Positions 16,275 to 25,759 of a DNA stretch of 64,000 nucleotides are shown in pieces. The position numbers were made by a program, and so were the translations under genes. This DNA is from Agriterribacter humi (GTDB taxonomy: Bacteria > Bacteroidota > Bacteroidia > Chitinophagales > Chitinophagaceae): contig NZ_VOHQ01000001.1 in the NCBI RefSeq assembly GCF_009192765.1, positions 372,001-436,000 on the forward strand, given 5' to 3'. Every line of letters starts with the position of its first letter. Position 1 is the first letter of the stretch. The notes beneath the pieces are model-generated. The model had not been told where the DNA came from and made no database searches. It saw nothing but the letters and a program-made list of their open reading frames with translations.

Positions 16275-17393
16275 ATGAAAAAAATAGGAATAACGGGACA
16301 AAATGGATTTGCAGGCACTTATCTCTTCAACGCCATAAGCCTGCTGAAAGATGAATTCCAACTTATCCCCTTTGAAAAATCTTTTTTTGAAAACGAAAAT
16401 CAATTACAGGATTGGGTAAAGCAATGCGATACGATAGTTCACCTGGCCGCTATGAACCGGCATACGGATCCGCAGGTAATTCATGATACCAATATTAGCC
16501 TTATAAAAAAACTCCTGGCTTCACTGGAAATAACACAGACCAAACCGCAAATTATTTTTTCTTCATCCACCCAGGAAGAAAGAGATAATCCCTATGGCAA
16601 ATCAAAGAAAGAAGGAAGAAATTTATTGGCAGCCTGGGCCGAAGCACGTGGAGGAAAGTTTGCGGGACTCATCGTTCCCAATGTGTTTGGCCCGTTTGGC
16701 AAACCTTTTTATAACTCCGTAGTAGCTACTTTTTGTCACCAATTGTGCAGCAACCAGGAACCTAAAATAGATACGGACGGCCTTATTAAACTAATATACG
16801 TAGGTGAGCTGGCTAAGGTGATTATTGACGCCATAAGAAATGACAGCCATAACCCGGAATGGAAAGTTGAGCATACCAGCGAATACCATGTATCGCAAAT
16901 ATTATTGCAATTACAGGAATTTAAAAAGCAATATTTCGAAAACGGGATATTTCCTTCACTCCAAAACAAATTCAGTGTTGACCTGTTCAACACCTTTAGG
17001 AGTTATATAAACCTTAAACATTATTTTCCATATAAGCTAAAGCAAAATACTGATAACAGGGGAACATTCGTGGAACTGATAAAATTACAACAGGGAGGAC
17101 AAATATCATTTTCCACAACGCACCCTGGCATTACGCGCGGAAATCATTTTCATACCCGCAAAATTGAAAGATTTGCCGTAATAAAAGGGAAAGCGCTGAT
17201 TCAACTGCGCAGATACAATACAGATGAAGTGCTCAACTTTGAATTAAGCGGAGATGAAGCATCTTATGTGGATATGCCGGTATGGTATACGCACAACATT
17301 ACAAATACAGGTACCGATGAATTGTATACGATATTCTGGATCAATGAATTTTTTGATCCTGCCGACCCGGATACCTATTTCGACACCGTTTAA
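16275..17393 (+). CDS. fnlB: UDP-2-acetamido-2,6-dideoxy-hexulose reductase with C-terminal cupin (FnlB/CapF/WbjC type)
   Basis: A 372-residue two-domain protein. Residues 1-240 are an SDR domain starting KKIGITGQNGFAGTYL with an NPYGKSKKEGR active-site segment (Tyr-x-x-x-Lys). Residues 250-372 form a cupin domain with DNRGTFVELIK and ITRGNHFHTRKIERFAV, including the His residues expected to bind metal. CapF-type enzymes carry out the second step of UDP-L-FucNAc synthesis, with C3 epimerisation by the cupin and C4 reduction by the SDR part. Its position between the FnlA and FnlC homologues agrees fully. Confidence 0.87.
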   Translation: MKKIGITGQNGFAGTYLFNAISLLKDEFQLIPFEKSFFENENQLQDWVKQCDTIVHLAAMNRHTDPQVIHDTNISLIKKLLASLEITQTKPQIIFSSSTQEERDNPYGKSKKEGRNLLAAWAEARGGKFAGLIVPNVFGPFGKPFYNSVVATFCHQLCSNQEPKIDTDGLIKLIYVGELAKVIIDAIRNDSHNPEWKVEHTSEYHVSQILLQLQEFKKQYFENGIFPSLQNKFSVDLFNTFRSYINLKHYFPYKLKQNTDNRGTFVELIKLQQGGQISFSTTHPGITRGNHFHTRKIERFAVIKGKALIQLRRYNTDEVLNFELSGDEASYVDMPVWYTHNITNTGTDELYTIFWINEFFDPADPDTYFDTV

Positions 17394-17414
17394 TAAGCAT
17401 TACATCTTCACCTA

Positions 17415-18560
17415 ATGAATACAATTACAAAAAAACTGAAAGTGCTTACGGTAGTGGGTACCCGGCCGGAAATCATACGGCTGTCCAGGGTGCTGGCAAA
17501 ATTAGATGAATCTGAAGCTATAGATCATGTATTGGTACACACCGGGCAGAACTACGATTATGAACTGAACCAGATTTTCTTTGAAGATCTTGAACTGAGA
17601 AAACCAGATTATTTTTTGAACGCAGCAGGAAAAAATGCCACTACAACTGTTGGTCAGATATTGATCAATATTGATCCCGTCCTGGAAGAAGAACAACCCG
17701 ATGCATTTTTAGTACTGGGAGATACCAATAGCTGCTTATGCGCCATCCCTGCAAAAAAAAGAAAGATACCGGTATTTCATATGGAAGCCGGCAACCGTTG
17801 CTTTGATCAGCGCGTACCTGAAGAAACCAACCGGAAAATTGTTGATCATGTAAGCGATATCAATCTCACGTATTCCGATATAGCGAGGGAATACCTGCTC
17901 AGAGAGGGATTACCACCAGACAGAATAATTAAAACAGGAAGTCCCATGTACGAAGTGCTGCATCATTATATGCCTAAAATTGAAAGTTCAGATATACTTC
18001 AGCAACTTTCCCTTGAAAAAGGCAGTTACTTTGTTGTGTCAGTACACCGGGAAGAGAACATCAATGCTGAAAAAAACTTCAACAATCTTGTCAAATCATT
18101 GAATAGCATCGCGGAAATATTCCGGTTGCCTGTAATTGTATCTGCGCATCCCAGAACAAGAAATATGATTAAGGAAAAGAACATCGTATTTAATGACCTG
18201 GTAAAATTGCAAAAGCCATTCGGATTAAGCGACTATCTATCGCTACAGGTAAATGCCAGAGCGGTTCTTTCTGACAGTGGAACCATCTCAGAAGAATCAT
18301 CCATACTTAATTTTCCGGCATTAAATATCCGGGAAGCACATGAGCGGCCTGAAGCAATGGAAGAAGCTGCTGTAATGATGGTAGGGTTAAACCCTGAACG
18401 CATACTCCAGGGATTAAAACAACTGGAGTACCAGCAAAAAGAACCCCGTAATTTCAGGCCGGTTTCAGACTATATGATGCCCAATGTTTCAGACAAAGTG
18501 GTTAGAATAATTATTTCTTATGTAGATTATATTAAAAGAGTAACCTGGCAAAACTTTTAG
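17415..18560 (+). CDS. fnlC: UDP-sugar 2-epimerase, FnlC/CapG/WbjD type
   Basis: A 381-residue enzyme of the WecB superfamily but clearly distinct from the two true wecB genes here: it starts LKVLTVVGTRPEIIRLS and has HMEAGNRCFDQRVPEETNR, VSVHREENIN, SAHPRTR and SDSGTISEESS. This is the branch that converts UDP-N-acetyl-L-6-deoxytalosamine to UDP-N-acetyl-L-fucosamine, the third and last step of the pathway. The stop is one base before the ATG of the next glycosyltransferase, as in loci where an L-FucNAc transferase follows. Confidence 0.87.
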   Translation: MNTITKKLKVLTVVGTRPEIIRLSRVLAKLDESEAIDHVLVHTGQNYDYELNQIFFEDLELRKPDYFLNAAGKNATTTVGQILINIDPVLEEEQPDAFLVLGDTNSCLCAIPAKKRKIPVFHMEAGNRCFDQRVPEETNRKIVDHVSDINLTYSDIAREYLLREGLPPDRIIKTGSPMYEVLHHYMPKIESSDILQQLSLEKGSYFVVSVHREENINAEKNFNNLVKSLNSIAEIFRLPVIVSAHPRTRNMIKEKNIVFNDLVKLQKPFGLSDYLSLQVNARAVLSDSGTISEESSILNFPALNIREAHERPEAMEEAAVMMVGLNPERILQGLKQLEYQQKEPRNFRPVSDYMMPNVSDKVVRIIISYVDYIKRVTWQNF

Positions 18561-18561
18561 C

Positions 18562-19749
18562 ATGCGTGTACTCTTTTTGCTTTTATACCATCCGGAGCCG
18601 TACGAATCATCGAACCTATATGCAGACCTGATAGATGAATTCGAAAAAAACGGGCATGAAGTAACAGTAGTGAGCGCCGCTAAGGAAAATCAACCCTCAA
18701 CTTTAAAAAGGGAGAAGGATATAGAAGTATTGCGGGTTAAAACACAGAAAATTTTTAATGTACACCCTCTTTTAAAGGGAATAGCCACCGTGCGTATGCC
18801 TTACCAGTTTAAAAGGGCAATTAAAAAATACTTATCAAAATATGAGTTCGACCTGGTTGTTACGCCCACTCCCCCTATAACTTTTGTAGACGTTGTAGTA
18901 TGGCTTAAAAAAAAACACCCATTACAATCGTATCTTATCCTCCGTGATATATTTCCTCAAAATGCACGCGACCTGGGAATGATGAAGAACCCGCTTCTTT
19001 TTAATTATTTCAGGAAAAAAGAAAAAAAGCTGTACCGTTATTCCGATTATATTGGGTGCATGTCACAGGGCAACATAAATTATGTCATACGCCATAACCC
19101 TGAAGTTCTTACCAGGAAACTCCTTCTCCTGCCCAACTGGCAAAAGGCAGAAGCCTTGTCTGAAAGAGATGAATCGGTAAAAAAGCAATACGGATTAGCA
19201 GGAAAGTACGTGGCCATTTTTGGAGGAAATATTGGTGAGCCCCAAAAAATAGAAAATATAGTAAGCCTCGCCAGGGCGTATCTGTATAATAATCATATTA
19301 TATTCCTGGTCATGGGAAACGGTACAAGAAGAAAGTATCTCGAACAAATGGCAGCGGATTATGCTTTAACCAATTTAGTAATAAAAGATGCTGTTCCCCG
19401 GCAGGATTATCAAAAATTGGTATGCAGTGCGGATGTTGGTCTAATTTCGTTAAGCGAAAAATTTACCATTCCCAACATCCCTTCTAAAACTTTGTCCTAT
19501 TTTAATGCCAGGATACCCGTGCTGGCTGCGATAGACGCTAACACGGATTACGGAGCCTTGCTGGAAAAAGCGGGTGCAGGATTATGGTCGTTAACGGGAG
19601 ATATGGAAAAATATAAACAAAATTTCGATACGCTTTATAATGACTCTGCATTACGTAAACAAATGGGAGAAAATGGCTATAATTACTTGTTTAAATATCT
19701 TACAGTAAATATTACCTATCAGACTATCCTTAATCATATCCATCAATGA
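18562..19749 (+). CDS. Glycosyltransferase family 4 protein, WbuB-like (possible L-FucNAc transferase)
   Basis: A 395-residue GT-B protein starting MRVLFLLLYHPEPYESSNLYA. The central LILRDIFPQNARDLGMM and the C-terminal IFGGNIGEPQKIEN and IPNIPSKTLSYFNARIPVL segments are characteristic of the WbuB branch, in which L-FucNAc transferases are found. It lies one base after the FnlC homologue, so use of UDP-L-FucNAc is a reasonable inference. It is the last gene of module A before the repeated wza-wzc unit starts again. Confidence 0.78.
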   Translation: MRVLFLLLYHPEPYESSNLYADLIDEFEKNGHEVTVVSAAKENQPSTLKREKDIEVLRVKTQKIFNVHPLLKGIATVRMPYQFKRAIKKYLSKYEFDLVVTPTPPITFVDVVVWLKKKHPLQSYLILRDIFPQNARDLGMMKNPLLFNYFRKKEKKLYRYSDYIGCMSQGNINYVIRHNPEVLTRKLLLLPNWQKAEALSERDESVKKQYGLAGKYVAIFGGNIGEPQKIENIVSLARAYLYNNHIIFLVMGNGTRRKYLEQMAADYALTNLVIKDAVPRQDYQKLVCSADVGLISLSEKFTIPNIPSKTLSYFNARIPVLAAIDANTDYGALLEKAGAGLWSLTGDMEKYKQNFDTLYNDSALRKQMGENGYNYLFKYLTVNITYQTILNHIHQ

Positions 19750-19807
19750 AATAATTCTTTAAAAGAATATGAATTATCAGATGAATCCCTGCAATTTTGC
19801 TGCGAAT

Positions 19808-20614
19808 ATGTCAATAAATATTAAAGCTATACCTTATATATGCAAATCACTATTGGGGCTATTGGCTATTCTGCTATTGTTCAGTTCCTGCCGTACAGGT
19901 AAGGAGTTGGCATTATTCCAGGATCTGAACTCCGAACAGGATGCCAAAGTACAGCAGGTAAGAACAGCCGCTTTTGATCCCCTGCGCCTGCAGCCCGACG
20001 ACCAGTTGCAGATCGTTATCAGCAGCATCAGTCCTGAGGCATCTCAACTGTTCAACCTCATGGGGTCGGCTGTTATTACAGGCAATAACAATACACAAAA
20101 CATGCAGAGTGTTTACTCCGTATCTCCATCCGGCAATATTACTATCCCCGTAGTCGGGGATGTAAAAGTGGCAGGGCTTACCACCGATGAAGCTAAAGCT
20201 CAAATCAAAGAAGTGGTAAGTGAATACTTAAAAGACGCTGTTATAAGCGTTACCCTCATCAATTTTCGTGTTACGGTAATGGGTGAGGTTACCCGCCCAT
20301 CCACCTTCCAGGTAGCCGGGGAAAAGATCAACGTGCTCCAGGCCATTGGCATGGCCGGTGACCTTACTGTATTCGCCAAAAGAACGAATATAAAGGTCAT
20401 CCGTAAAGTTGCCGACAAAGTGGAAGTAGCCCACCTTAACCTTAATAACAGCAGCGTTATGCGTTCCCCATATTATAACCTCCGTCAAAATGATGTGGTG
20501 CTCGTAGAACCCGGTAAACGGAAAGGATTGCAGGCCGAAGGTTTAAACATTATTGTGCCCGCGGCTACCAGCATCCTTTCTTTGATCATCGTGGCTATTA
20601 CCCGTTTCCGTTAA
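19808..20614 (+). CDS. wza: Polysaccharide export lipoprotein, Wza type (copy 2)
   Basis: About 268 residues. From the second half of the signal peptide onward the sequence is the same as copy 1 (lipobox LLFSSC, export domain, SLBB domain, C-terminal helix). The first part of the signal peptide is unrelated (MSINIKAIPYICKSLLGLL). The chosen ATG at 19808 gives a normal lipoprotein signal; an in-frame ATG at 19769 is less likely. It lies 58 bp after the preceding glycosyltransferase, so this copy is probably transcribed from module A's promoter and lacks copy 1's long leader. It should still yield a mature lipoprotein identical to copy 1. Confidence 0.87.
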   Translation: MSINIKAIPYICKSLLGLLAILLLFSSCRTGKELALFQDLNSEQDAKVQQVRTAAFDPLRLQPDDQLQIVISSISPEASQLFNLMGSAVITGNNNTQNMQSVYSVSPSGNITIPVVGDVKVAGLTTDEAKAQIKEVVSEYLKDAVISVTLINFRVTVMGEVTRPSTFQVAGEKINVLQAIGMAGDLTVFAKRTNIKVIRKVADKVEVAHLNLNNSSVMRSPYYNLRQNDVVLVEPGKRKGLQAEGLNIIVPAATSILSLIIVAITRFR

Positions 20615-23052
20615 GTCTCTCTTTATTTACGCTATCTAAATCATATTGGCTGTGCAAAATAATACCCATCTTCCCCCTGTACTCCAAAGTAACCTGCCCG
20701 AAGAGTCTGCAGACATCAGGCAGTTGTTGTTTAAAATCCTGCGCAACTGGACATGAATCGTATTATCGCGCATAACAACCATTACCGCCGCATGGCTCTA
20801 TAACCGCTATGCCGAGCCCGTATACAAGGCTACGGCATCCATCATGATCAAGGATGAAAAAAAAGGTGGCGCCGGGCTGCTGGACAATCCACTGCTTGAA
20901 GAACTGAATCTCGGCGGAAGCGGTAAGCTTATTGACAATGAAATTGAAGTGCTCAAAAGTTATGATCTCATGGAGGATGTGGTGCGTAAGCAGCAATTGT
21001 TCCTTGACATCAAAAGCAGGGGCAATCTTACCAACAGGTCCGTTTTTGGTAAAGAGGTTCCGCTCATTATACGGGTTGCCAACCCTGATACCATTACCCT
21101 GCCTCTGCAATGGAGCATCGCCAGGCAACCCAACGGTAAATGGAATTTAAACTATGGCGGACACAATCAAGGGCTTTCCCTTACCAGGGGCAGATGGTAC
21201 AGCATTAACGGACTGCTCTTCCAGGCAACAGATAATCCTGCTTTTTTGATCCATGCCGACAGTGTAAGCCGGGTCAGTGAATATCTACTGCATTTTAGCC
21301 CTGTAAAAACTACCGTTACCAATTATTCAAAAGCATTAATTATACAAGCTGTTAGTAAAACCGCCTCTATCATCGGCATGGAACTTACTGATTATAATGA
21401 TGCCAGGGCTCAGGCTGCTTTGGGCACCCTTATTGATATTTATAACCGCCAGGCTCTCGAAGATAAAAACAAGGTAACCACCAATACCCTGGAGTTCTTA
21501 AACGACAGGCTGGCAATCATAGAAAAAGAATTACGTACCGTAGAAGGACAGGTAGAACGCTTTAAAAGCAGTAACCGCATCACCGATGTATCGGCAGAAG
21601 CACAGCAATACCTGGACCAGGCAAAGCAGGTTGACCTCCAAAAAGCGGAACAACAAACCCAGTTAAGTATTCTTGAATCCCTGGAAAGTAATCTGAAAGC
21701 CAACCAGGACAATCCCAAACTTGTACCCTCCGGATCGGGAATCGCTGAACCCTCCCTGGCTGAAATGATACAGGCTCACAATCGCCTGGTACTCGAAAAA
21801 GAGCGCCAGGCTGAAAGGCTGGGACCTAAGAATCCTATACCTGTTGACCTCGGTAACCAGATCGTTAACCTCAGGGCAAGCCTGCTCGCTAATATCGGAA
21901 ACCTCAAACAGGCTTACCGCATTGCTTTAAACGACATTACCAGCAAGGATGCTGAACTTAATGCCCGCATAAGAAATATACCGCAAATACAAAAAAACCT
22001 CGTGCAGATACAGCGCGACCAGTCCGTAAAAGAACAGCTTTACTTTTTACTCCTGCAAAAAAGAGAAGAGTCTGCCATCACCCTGGCTTCTACCACCCCT
22101 GATTCCAGGAGTATTGAAAAACCCAGGGGAACCGGCATTGTTAGCCCTAAGAAGGCCCTTATATTGGCCATCGCCTTTTTATTGGGCTTACTTATTCCCG
22201 TTGGCATTATTTACCTCATTAATTACTTCAACAATAAAATTGAAAGCAAAGATGAAGTAGAGCAAAAATGTAAAGCCCCCGTACTCGGAGAGATATCCTA
22301 CGTGAAAAAAGATGCCTCTCCCATTGTGGTGCAAAAAGGAAGCCGCTCCATTGTCGCCGAACAGTTCAGGGTGATCAGAACCAATATCAGCTTTGCCAGA
22401 CCAGGGCATTCCCCCAGGATCATCCTGGTTACCTCACACCGGCCCGAAGAAGGCAAGTCGTTTACCAGCCTTAACCTTGCTGCCAGTTATGCCCTCCTTA
22501 ATAAAAAAGTGGTGGTGCTTGAATTTGATTTGCGTAAACCCAGGCTCAGCGCAGCCCTCAATATCCATTCCGAAGCGGGCATCAGTAATTACCTGGCAGG
22601 AAGCACCTCTGCCATTGATGACATTCTGCATGAAGTGCCCGGATTTGAACAACGGTTCTGGCTCCTGCCTACAGGTCCCATTCCGCCCAATCCCGCTGAG
22701 CTTATCCTGGGAGATAATATGAAACAGCTTATGGAGCAACTCAATAAAAAGTTCGATTATATTATATTGGATACACCCCCTTACGGACTCGTTACCGACT
22801 CCTCGCTGCTGGGTGCTCATGCAGACATCAGCATCGTAGTGCTCAGGCAGGGATTTACTTTTAACTGGGTACTGCAGGAACTCAATAAAAAACTCACAGA
22901 CAATCCCGCTCAACCCCTCTATACCGTTATTAACAGGGTAGGTGAAAAAAAACAATACGGAAGCTATAAACGTTACGGATACGGGTACTCAGAATATTTT
23001 GACACCCCGGTCAAAAAGAAAAATTGGTGGCGAAAATAAGTGGAAATAAAAC
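19869..23052 (+). repeat. Direct repeat, copy 2 (wza-wzc unit, 3,184 bp)
   Basis: Second copy of the unit at 5901-9084. The three observed substitutions are C to A at 20751, G to A at 20756 and T to G at 20770, all within the segment encoding the first membrane helix of Wzc. Homologous recombination between the copies could delete or amplify the intervening 13,968 bp. Confidence 0.95.
20646..23039 (+). pseudogene. wzc: Wzc-like tyrosine autokinase, copy 2, with a premature stop at codon 37
   Basis: Relative to copy 1, codon 37 (Trp) is TGA at 20754-20756, and the neighbouring changes are Pro36 to Thr and Leu42 to Arg. All three fall in or beside the first transmembrane helix. The next in-frame ATG is at 20844 (codon 67), from which a 731-residue product identical to the rest of copy 1 could be made, including the periplasmic part, second helix and complete kinase. 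Such a product would lack the first helix and so have wrong membrane topology. It may be a dead gene, a truncated product, or a sequencing or assembly error in a repeat. The reading frame downstream is otherwise undamaged, which suggests a recent event. Confidence 0.75.
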
Positions 23053-23069
23053 TTGAAATTAATTTGTAA

Positions 23070-24512
23070 ATGAGTCTAGCAATAAAAGCAAGAGCAGGGG
23101 TAAAATGGACAACGGCATCGGCTATTGCGGGAGCTGCATCTCAATTATTACTTACGGCAGTATTGGCTCATTTTTTAGAGAAGAAGGATTTCGGATTAAT
23201 GGCAATAGCTTTATTCGTTATAAATTTCTCTCAATTATTTATAGACATTGGTATATCCAATGCGATTATTCATAAGCAAACTGTTACACATAATCAATTA
23301 AGTAGTCTGTATTGGTGCAATATAATCATTGGTTTTTTTTTATTCGGACTCTTATTCACCCTTGCTCCGTTAATTTCCGGTTTTTATAAGGAACCATTGT
23401 TAAAGAACATAATTCGTTGGGTAGGACTCACCTTCCTAATACAGCCTTTTGGAATGCAGTTTTCTACTTTGCTCCGTAAGGAACTTCACTTTAAAGAGCT
23501 TGCTATAAGAAATATTATTTCGAGAACTATTGGGTTGGTTATTGGGGCATTATTAGGATTCTATGGTTATGGCATCTATGCCCTGGTTTATTCGACTATT
23601 GCAATGGCATTCCTGGATATGTTATTGCTCGTTATTCTTGGCCGCAAGATACATTCACCCTCGTTGCATTTCAGATTAACAGAAATTAAACCTTTTTTTT
23701 CTTTTGGGATGTATCAAATGGGAGAAAAAATGATCAACTATATCAATAGCGATATTGATACCTTAATCATCGGAAAATTTCTTGGGATTGAGACACTTGG
23801 TATATATAATATTGCCAAAAACTTTGTTTTGAAGCCATTCCAGGTAATTAATCCTATTCTTACCAGAGTGGCTTTTCCCGTTATGGCAAAAGTTCAGAAT
23901 GATATTCCCAAGCTGAAAAGCATTTATCTTAAAATGCAGAGTGTTCTGGCATTCATTAATTTTCCTGTTTTCATCTTTATGTTCTTTTATGCGGAAGCAG
24001 TTATTTTATTGATTTTTGGAAGCAGATGGCTCGATGCGGCAATGCCTTTACGTATTTTATCACTTTATGCTATGATACGTTCAACAATGAATCCCATTGG
24101 TTCTTTACAACTGGCAAGAGGAAGAGCCGATCAGGGATTCTACTGGAACCTTGTTCAATCTGTAATTTTAATAGTTGCCGTATACTTAGGCAGTCGGGGC
24201 GGAATTTTGGGAGTTTGCTATACCCTACTGGGTATCCAATCTATATTATTTATCATCAGTTGGAAAGTAATGGTAAACCCTCTTTGCGCGGCTGATTTTA
24301 TTGAGTTTAATGCTGTATTCTGGGAGCCACTTTATTTAAGCTTTATTCCCGCAGTTTTACTTTTCCCCCTATTGCATTTTCTGTTCCCAGCGCACAACTT
24401 TTCCACTGCTATTGTTGTATTATTACTTTATTTATCCCTGTTAGCGTTTATCCATATAGTAATAAAGAAAACATTTATCGTGGAGGTAAAACGTTTATTA
24501 CTAAACCGTTAA
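23070..24512 (+). CDS. Wzx-type flippase, WzxC-like (module B)
   Basis: A 480-residue polytopic membrane protein. The N-terminus VKWTTASAIAGAASQLLLTAVLAHFLEKKDFGLMAIA is the hallmark of the WzxC-type lipopolysaccharide/exopolysaccharide flippases, followed by about 13 further hydrophobic segments. It starts 30 bp after wzc copy 2 and 17 bp past the repeat end, in the same relative place as the unrelated flippase of module A. It should export the module B repeat unit. Confidence 0.83.
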   Translation: MSLAIKARAGVKWTTASAIAGAASQLLLTAVLAHFLEKKDFGLMAIALFVINFSQLFIDIGISNAIIHKQTVTHNQLSSLYWCNIIIGFFLFGLLFTLAPLISGFYKEPLLKNIIRWVGLTFLIQPFGMQFSTLLRKELHFKELAIRNIISRTIGLVIGALLGFYGYGIYALVYSTIAMAFLDMLLLVILGRKIHSPSLHFRLTEIKPFFSFGMYQMGEKMINYINSDIDTLIIGKFLGIETLGIYNIAKNFVLKPFQVINPILTRVAFPVMAKVQNDIPKLKSIYLKMQSVLAFINFPVFIFMFFYAEAVILLIFGSRWLDAAMPLRILSLYAMIRSTMNPIGSLQLARGRADQGFYWNLVQSVILIVAVYLGSRGGILGVCYTLLGIQSILFIISWKVMVNPLCAADFIEFNAVFWEPLYLSFIPAVLLFPLLHFLFPAHNFSTAIVVLLLYLSLLAFIHIVIKKTFIVEVKRLLLNR

Positions 24513-24535
24513 AAAAATATATTAAATATATTAAA

Positions 24536-25759
24536 ATGAGTTCCTCTCCAAAAAGAACAATAATCTGTTTTACAGCATCTTACCCTTATGGTACAAGAGA
24601 AACTTACTTTGCTAATGAGTTACAATATCTTTCAAAAGCATTTGACCGGGTTTATATCATGCCTGCTTATAATCCTACAAAATCAAATACGCAGAGGAAA
24701 GTACCTCTGAATACAATAGTTTTACCGATAGCTTCGCCACAGGGGGTTTCAAGAATTGTACAGGGAATTTTAAATCTAAGCCCAATAAAACCCTTTCTTG
24801 CAGACATGCTGGAACATAAAGTATATAAAAAGAGAGCAAGTTTTGCAAAATGGTTCAATGCCTTTTTGGTATTCAGAATAAAATACAAAAAGCTTCATCA
24901 ACTCTTAAAAACGGTAGAAGCAGATGCTTTGCTCTATTCCTACTGGGGAGGCCCCTCGGTGTTCATTACAAGCTTGTGCAAACGATATAAGAAAGTTATA
25001 CGTATGCACGGAGCAGATTTTTACCTGAACAGAAATAACGGCTATTTGCCATTAAGAAAAAAAATATACCAATCTGCTGATTTACTGCTTCCGATATCCA
25101 ATGACATAGCCAGGATATTACGCGAAGAATACAGGATCGTTCCAGAAAAAATATTTCTGAACTATCTCGGAGTAAATAACTATGAAACCATCAACGATAC
25201 TGCCGCCAGTGACGTCATAAGGATCGTATCATGCAGTAATTTATTTCCATTAAAAAGAGTCCACATTATCGCATCAACAATATGCAAATGGAAAAACAAT
25301 ATCAAAATTGAGTGGCACCATTTCGGGGATGGCCCCGAAATGGAAAATATTCAAGCATTAATTAAAAAATATAATAACATTAATGCAAACATTTTTTTTC
25401 ATGGCTGGTCATCTACTGAAGATATATATAGTTTTTACAATTCACATTACATAACATGGCTAATAAATGTTAGTAAATATGAAGGCGTTCCTGTAAGTGT
25501 TATGGAAGCATTTTCGTTTGGAATACCAGCTATTGCAACAAATGCAGGCGCGACTTCAGAAATAGTGAATGAAACAAACGGACAATTAATTGATATAAAC
25601 GTTACGGATGAAATGCTTGAAAAATATATTCTTTCATGCTATGATAAAAACTATCAGGCAAAAAGAAAAAATGCGCAGATGACCTGGAAAGAAAAATTTA
25701 ATGCCGAGAACAATTATACCTTACTGGTAAACAAACTAAAATCTCTTTTGGTTATATGA
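24536..25759 (+). CDS. Glycosyltransferase family 4 protein
   Basis: A 407-residue GT-B transferase. The C-terminal half carries IVSCSNLFPLKRVHI, then WHHFGDGPEMENI and the nucleotide-sugar site SKYEGVPVSVMEAFSFGIPAIATNAGATSEIV, containing the EGVPVSVMEA acidic motif common in GT4. It lies 23 bp after the flippase and overlaps the polymerase by 4 bp (ATGA), so translation is coupled. Donor unknown. Confidence 0.82.
   Translation: MSSSPKRTIICFTASYPYGTRETYFANELQYLSKAFDRVYIMPAYNPTKSNTQRKVPLNTIVLPIASPQGVSRIVQGILNLSPIKPFLADMLEHKVYKKRASFAKWFNAFLVFRIKYKKLHQLLKTVEADALLYSYWGGPSVFITSLCKRYKKVIRMHGADFYLNRNNGYLPLRKKIYQSADLLLPISNDIARILREEYRIVPEKIFLNYLGVNNYETINDTAASDVIRIVSCSNLFPLKRVHIIASTICKWKNNIKIEWHHFGDGPEMENIQALIKKYNNINANIFFHGWSSTEDIYSFYNSHYITWLINVSKYEGVPVSVMEAFSFGIPAIATNAGATSEIVNETNGQLIDINVTDEMLEKYILSCYDKNYQAKRKNAQMTWKEKFNAENNYTLLVNKLKSLLVI

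Noticed and set aside
5901-23052. The wza-wzc repeat as a composite transposon
   Set aside because: No transposase, terminal inverted repeats or target-site duplication was seen at the boundaries; the repeat contains only the export genes.
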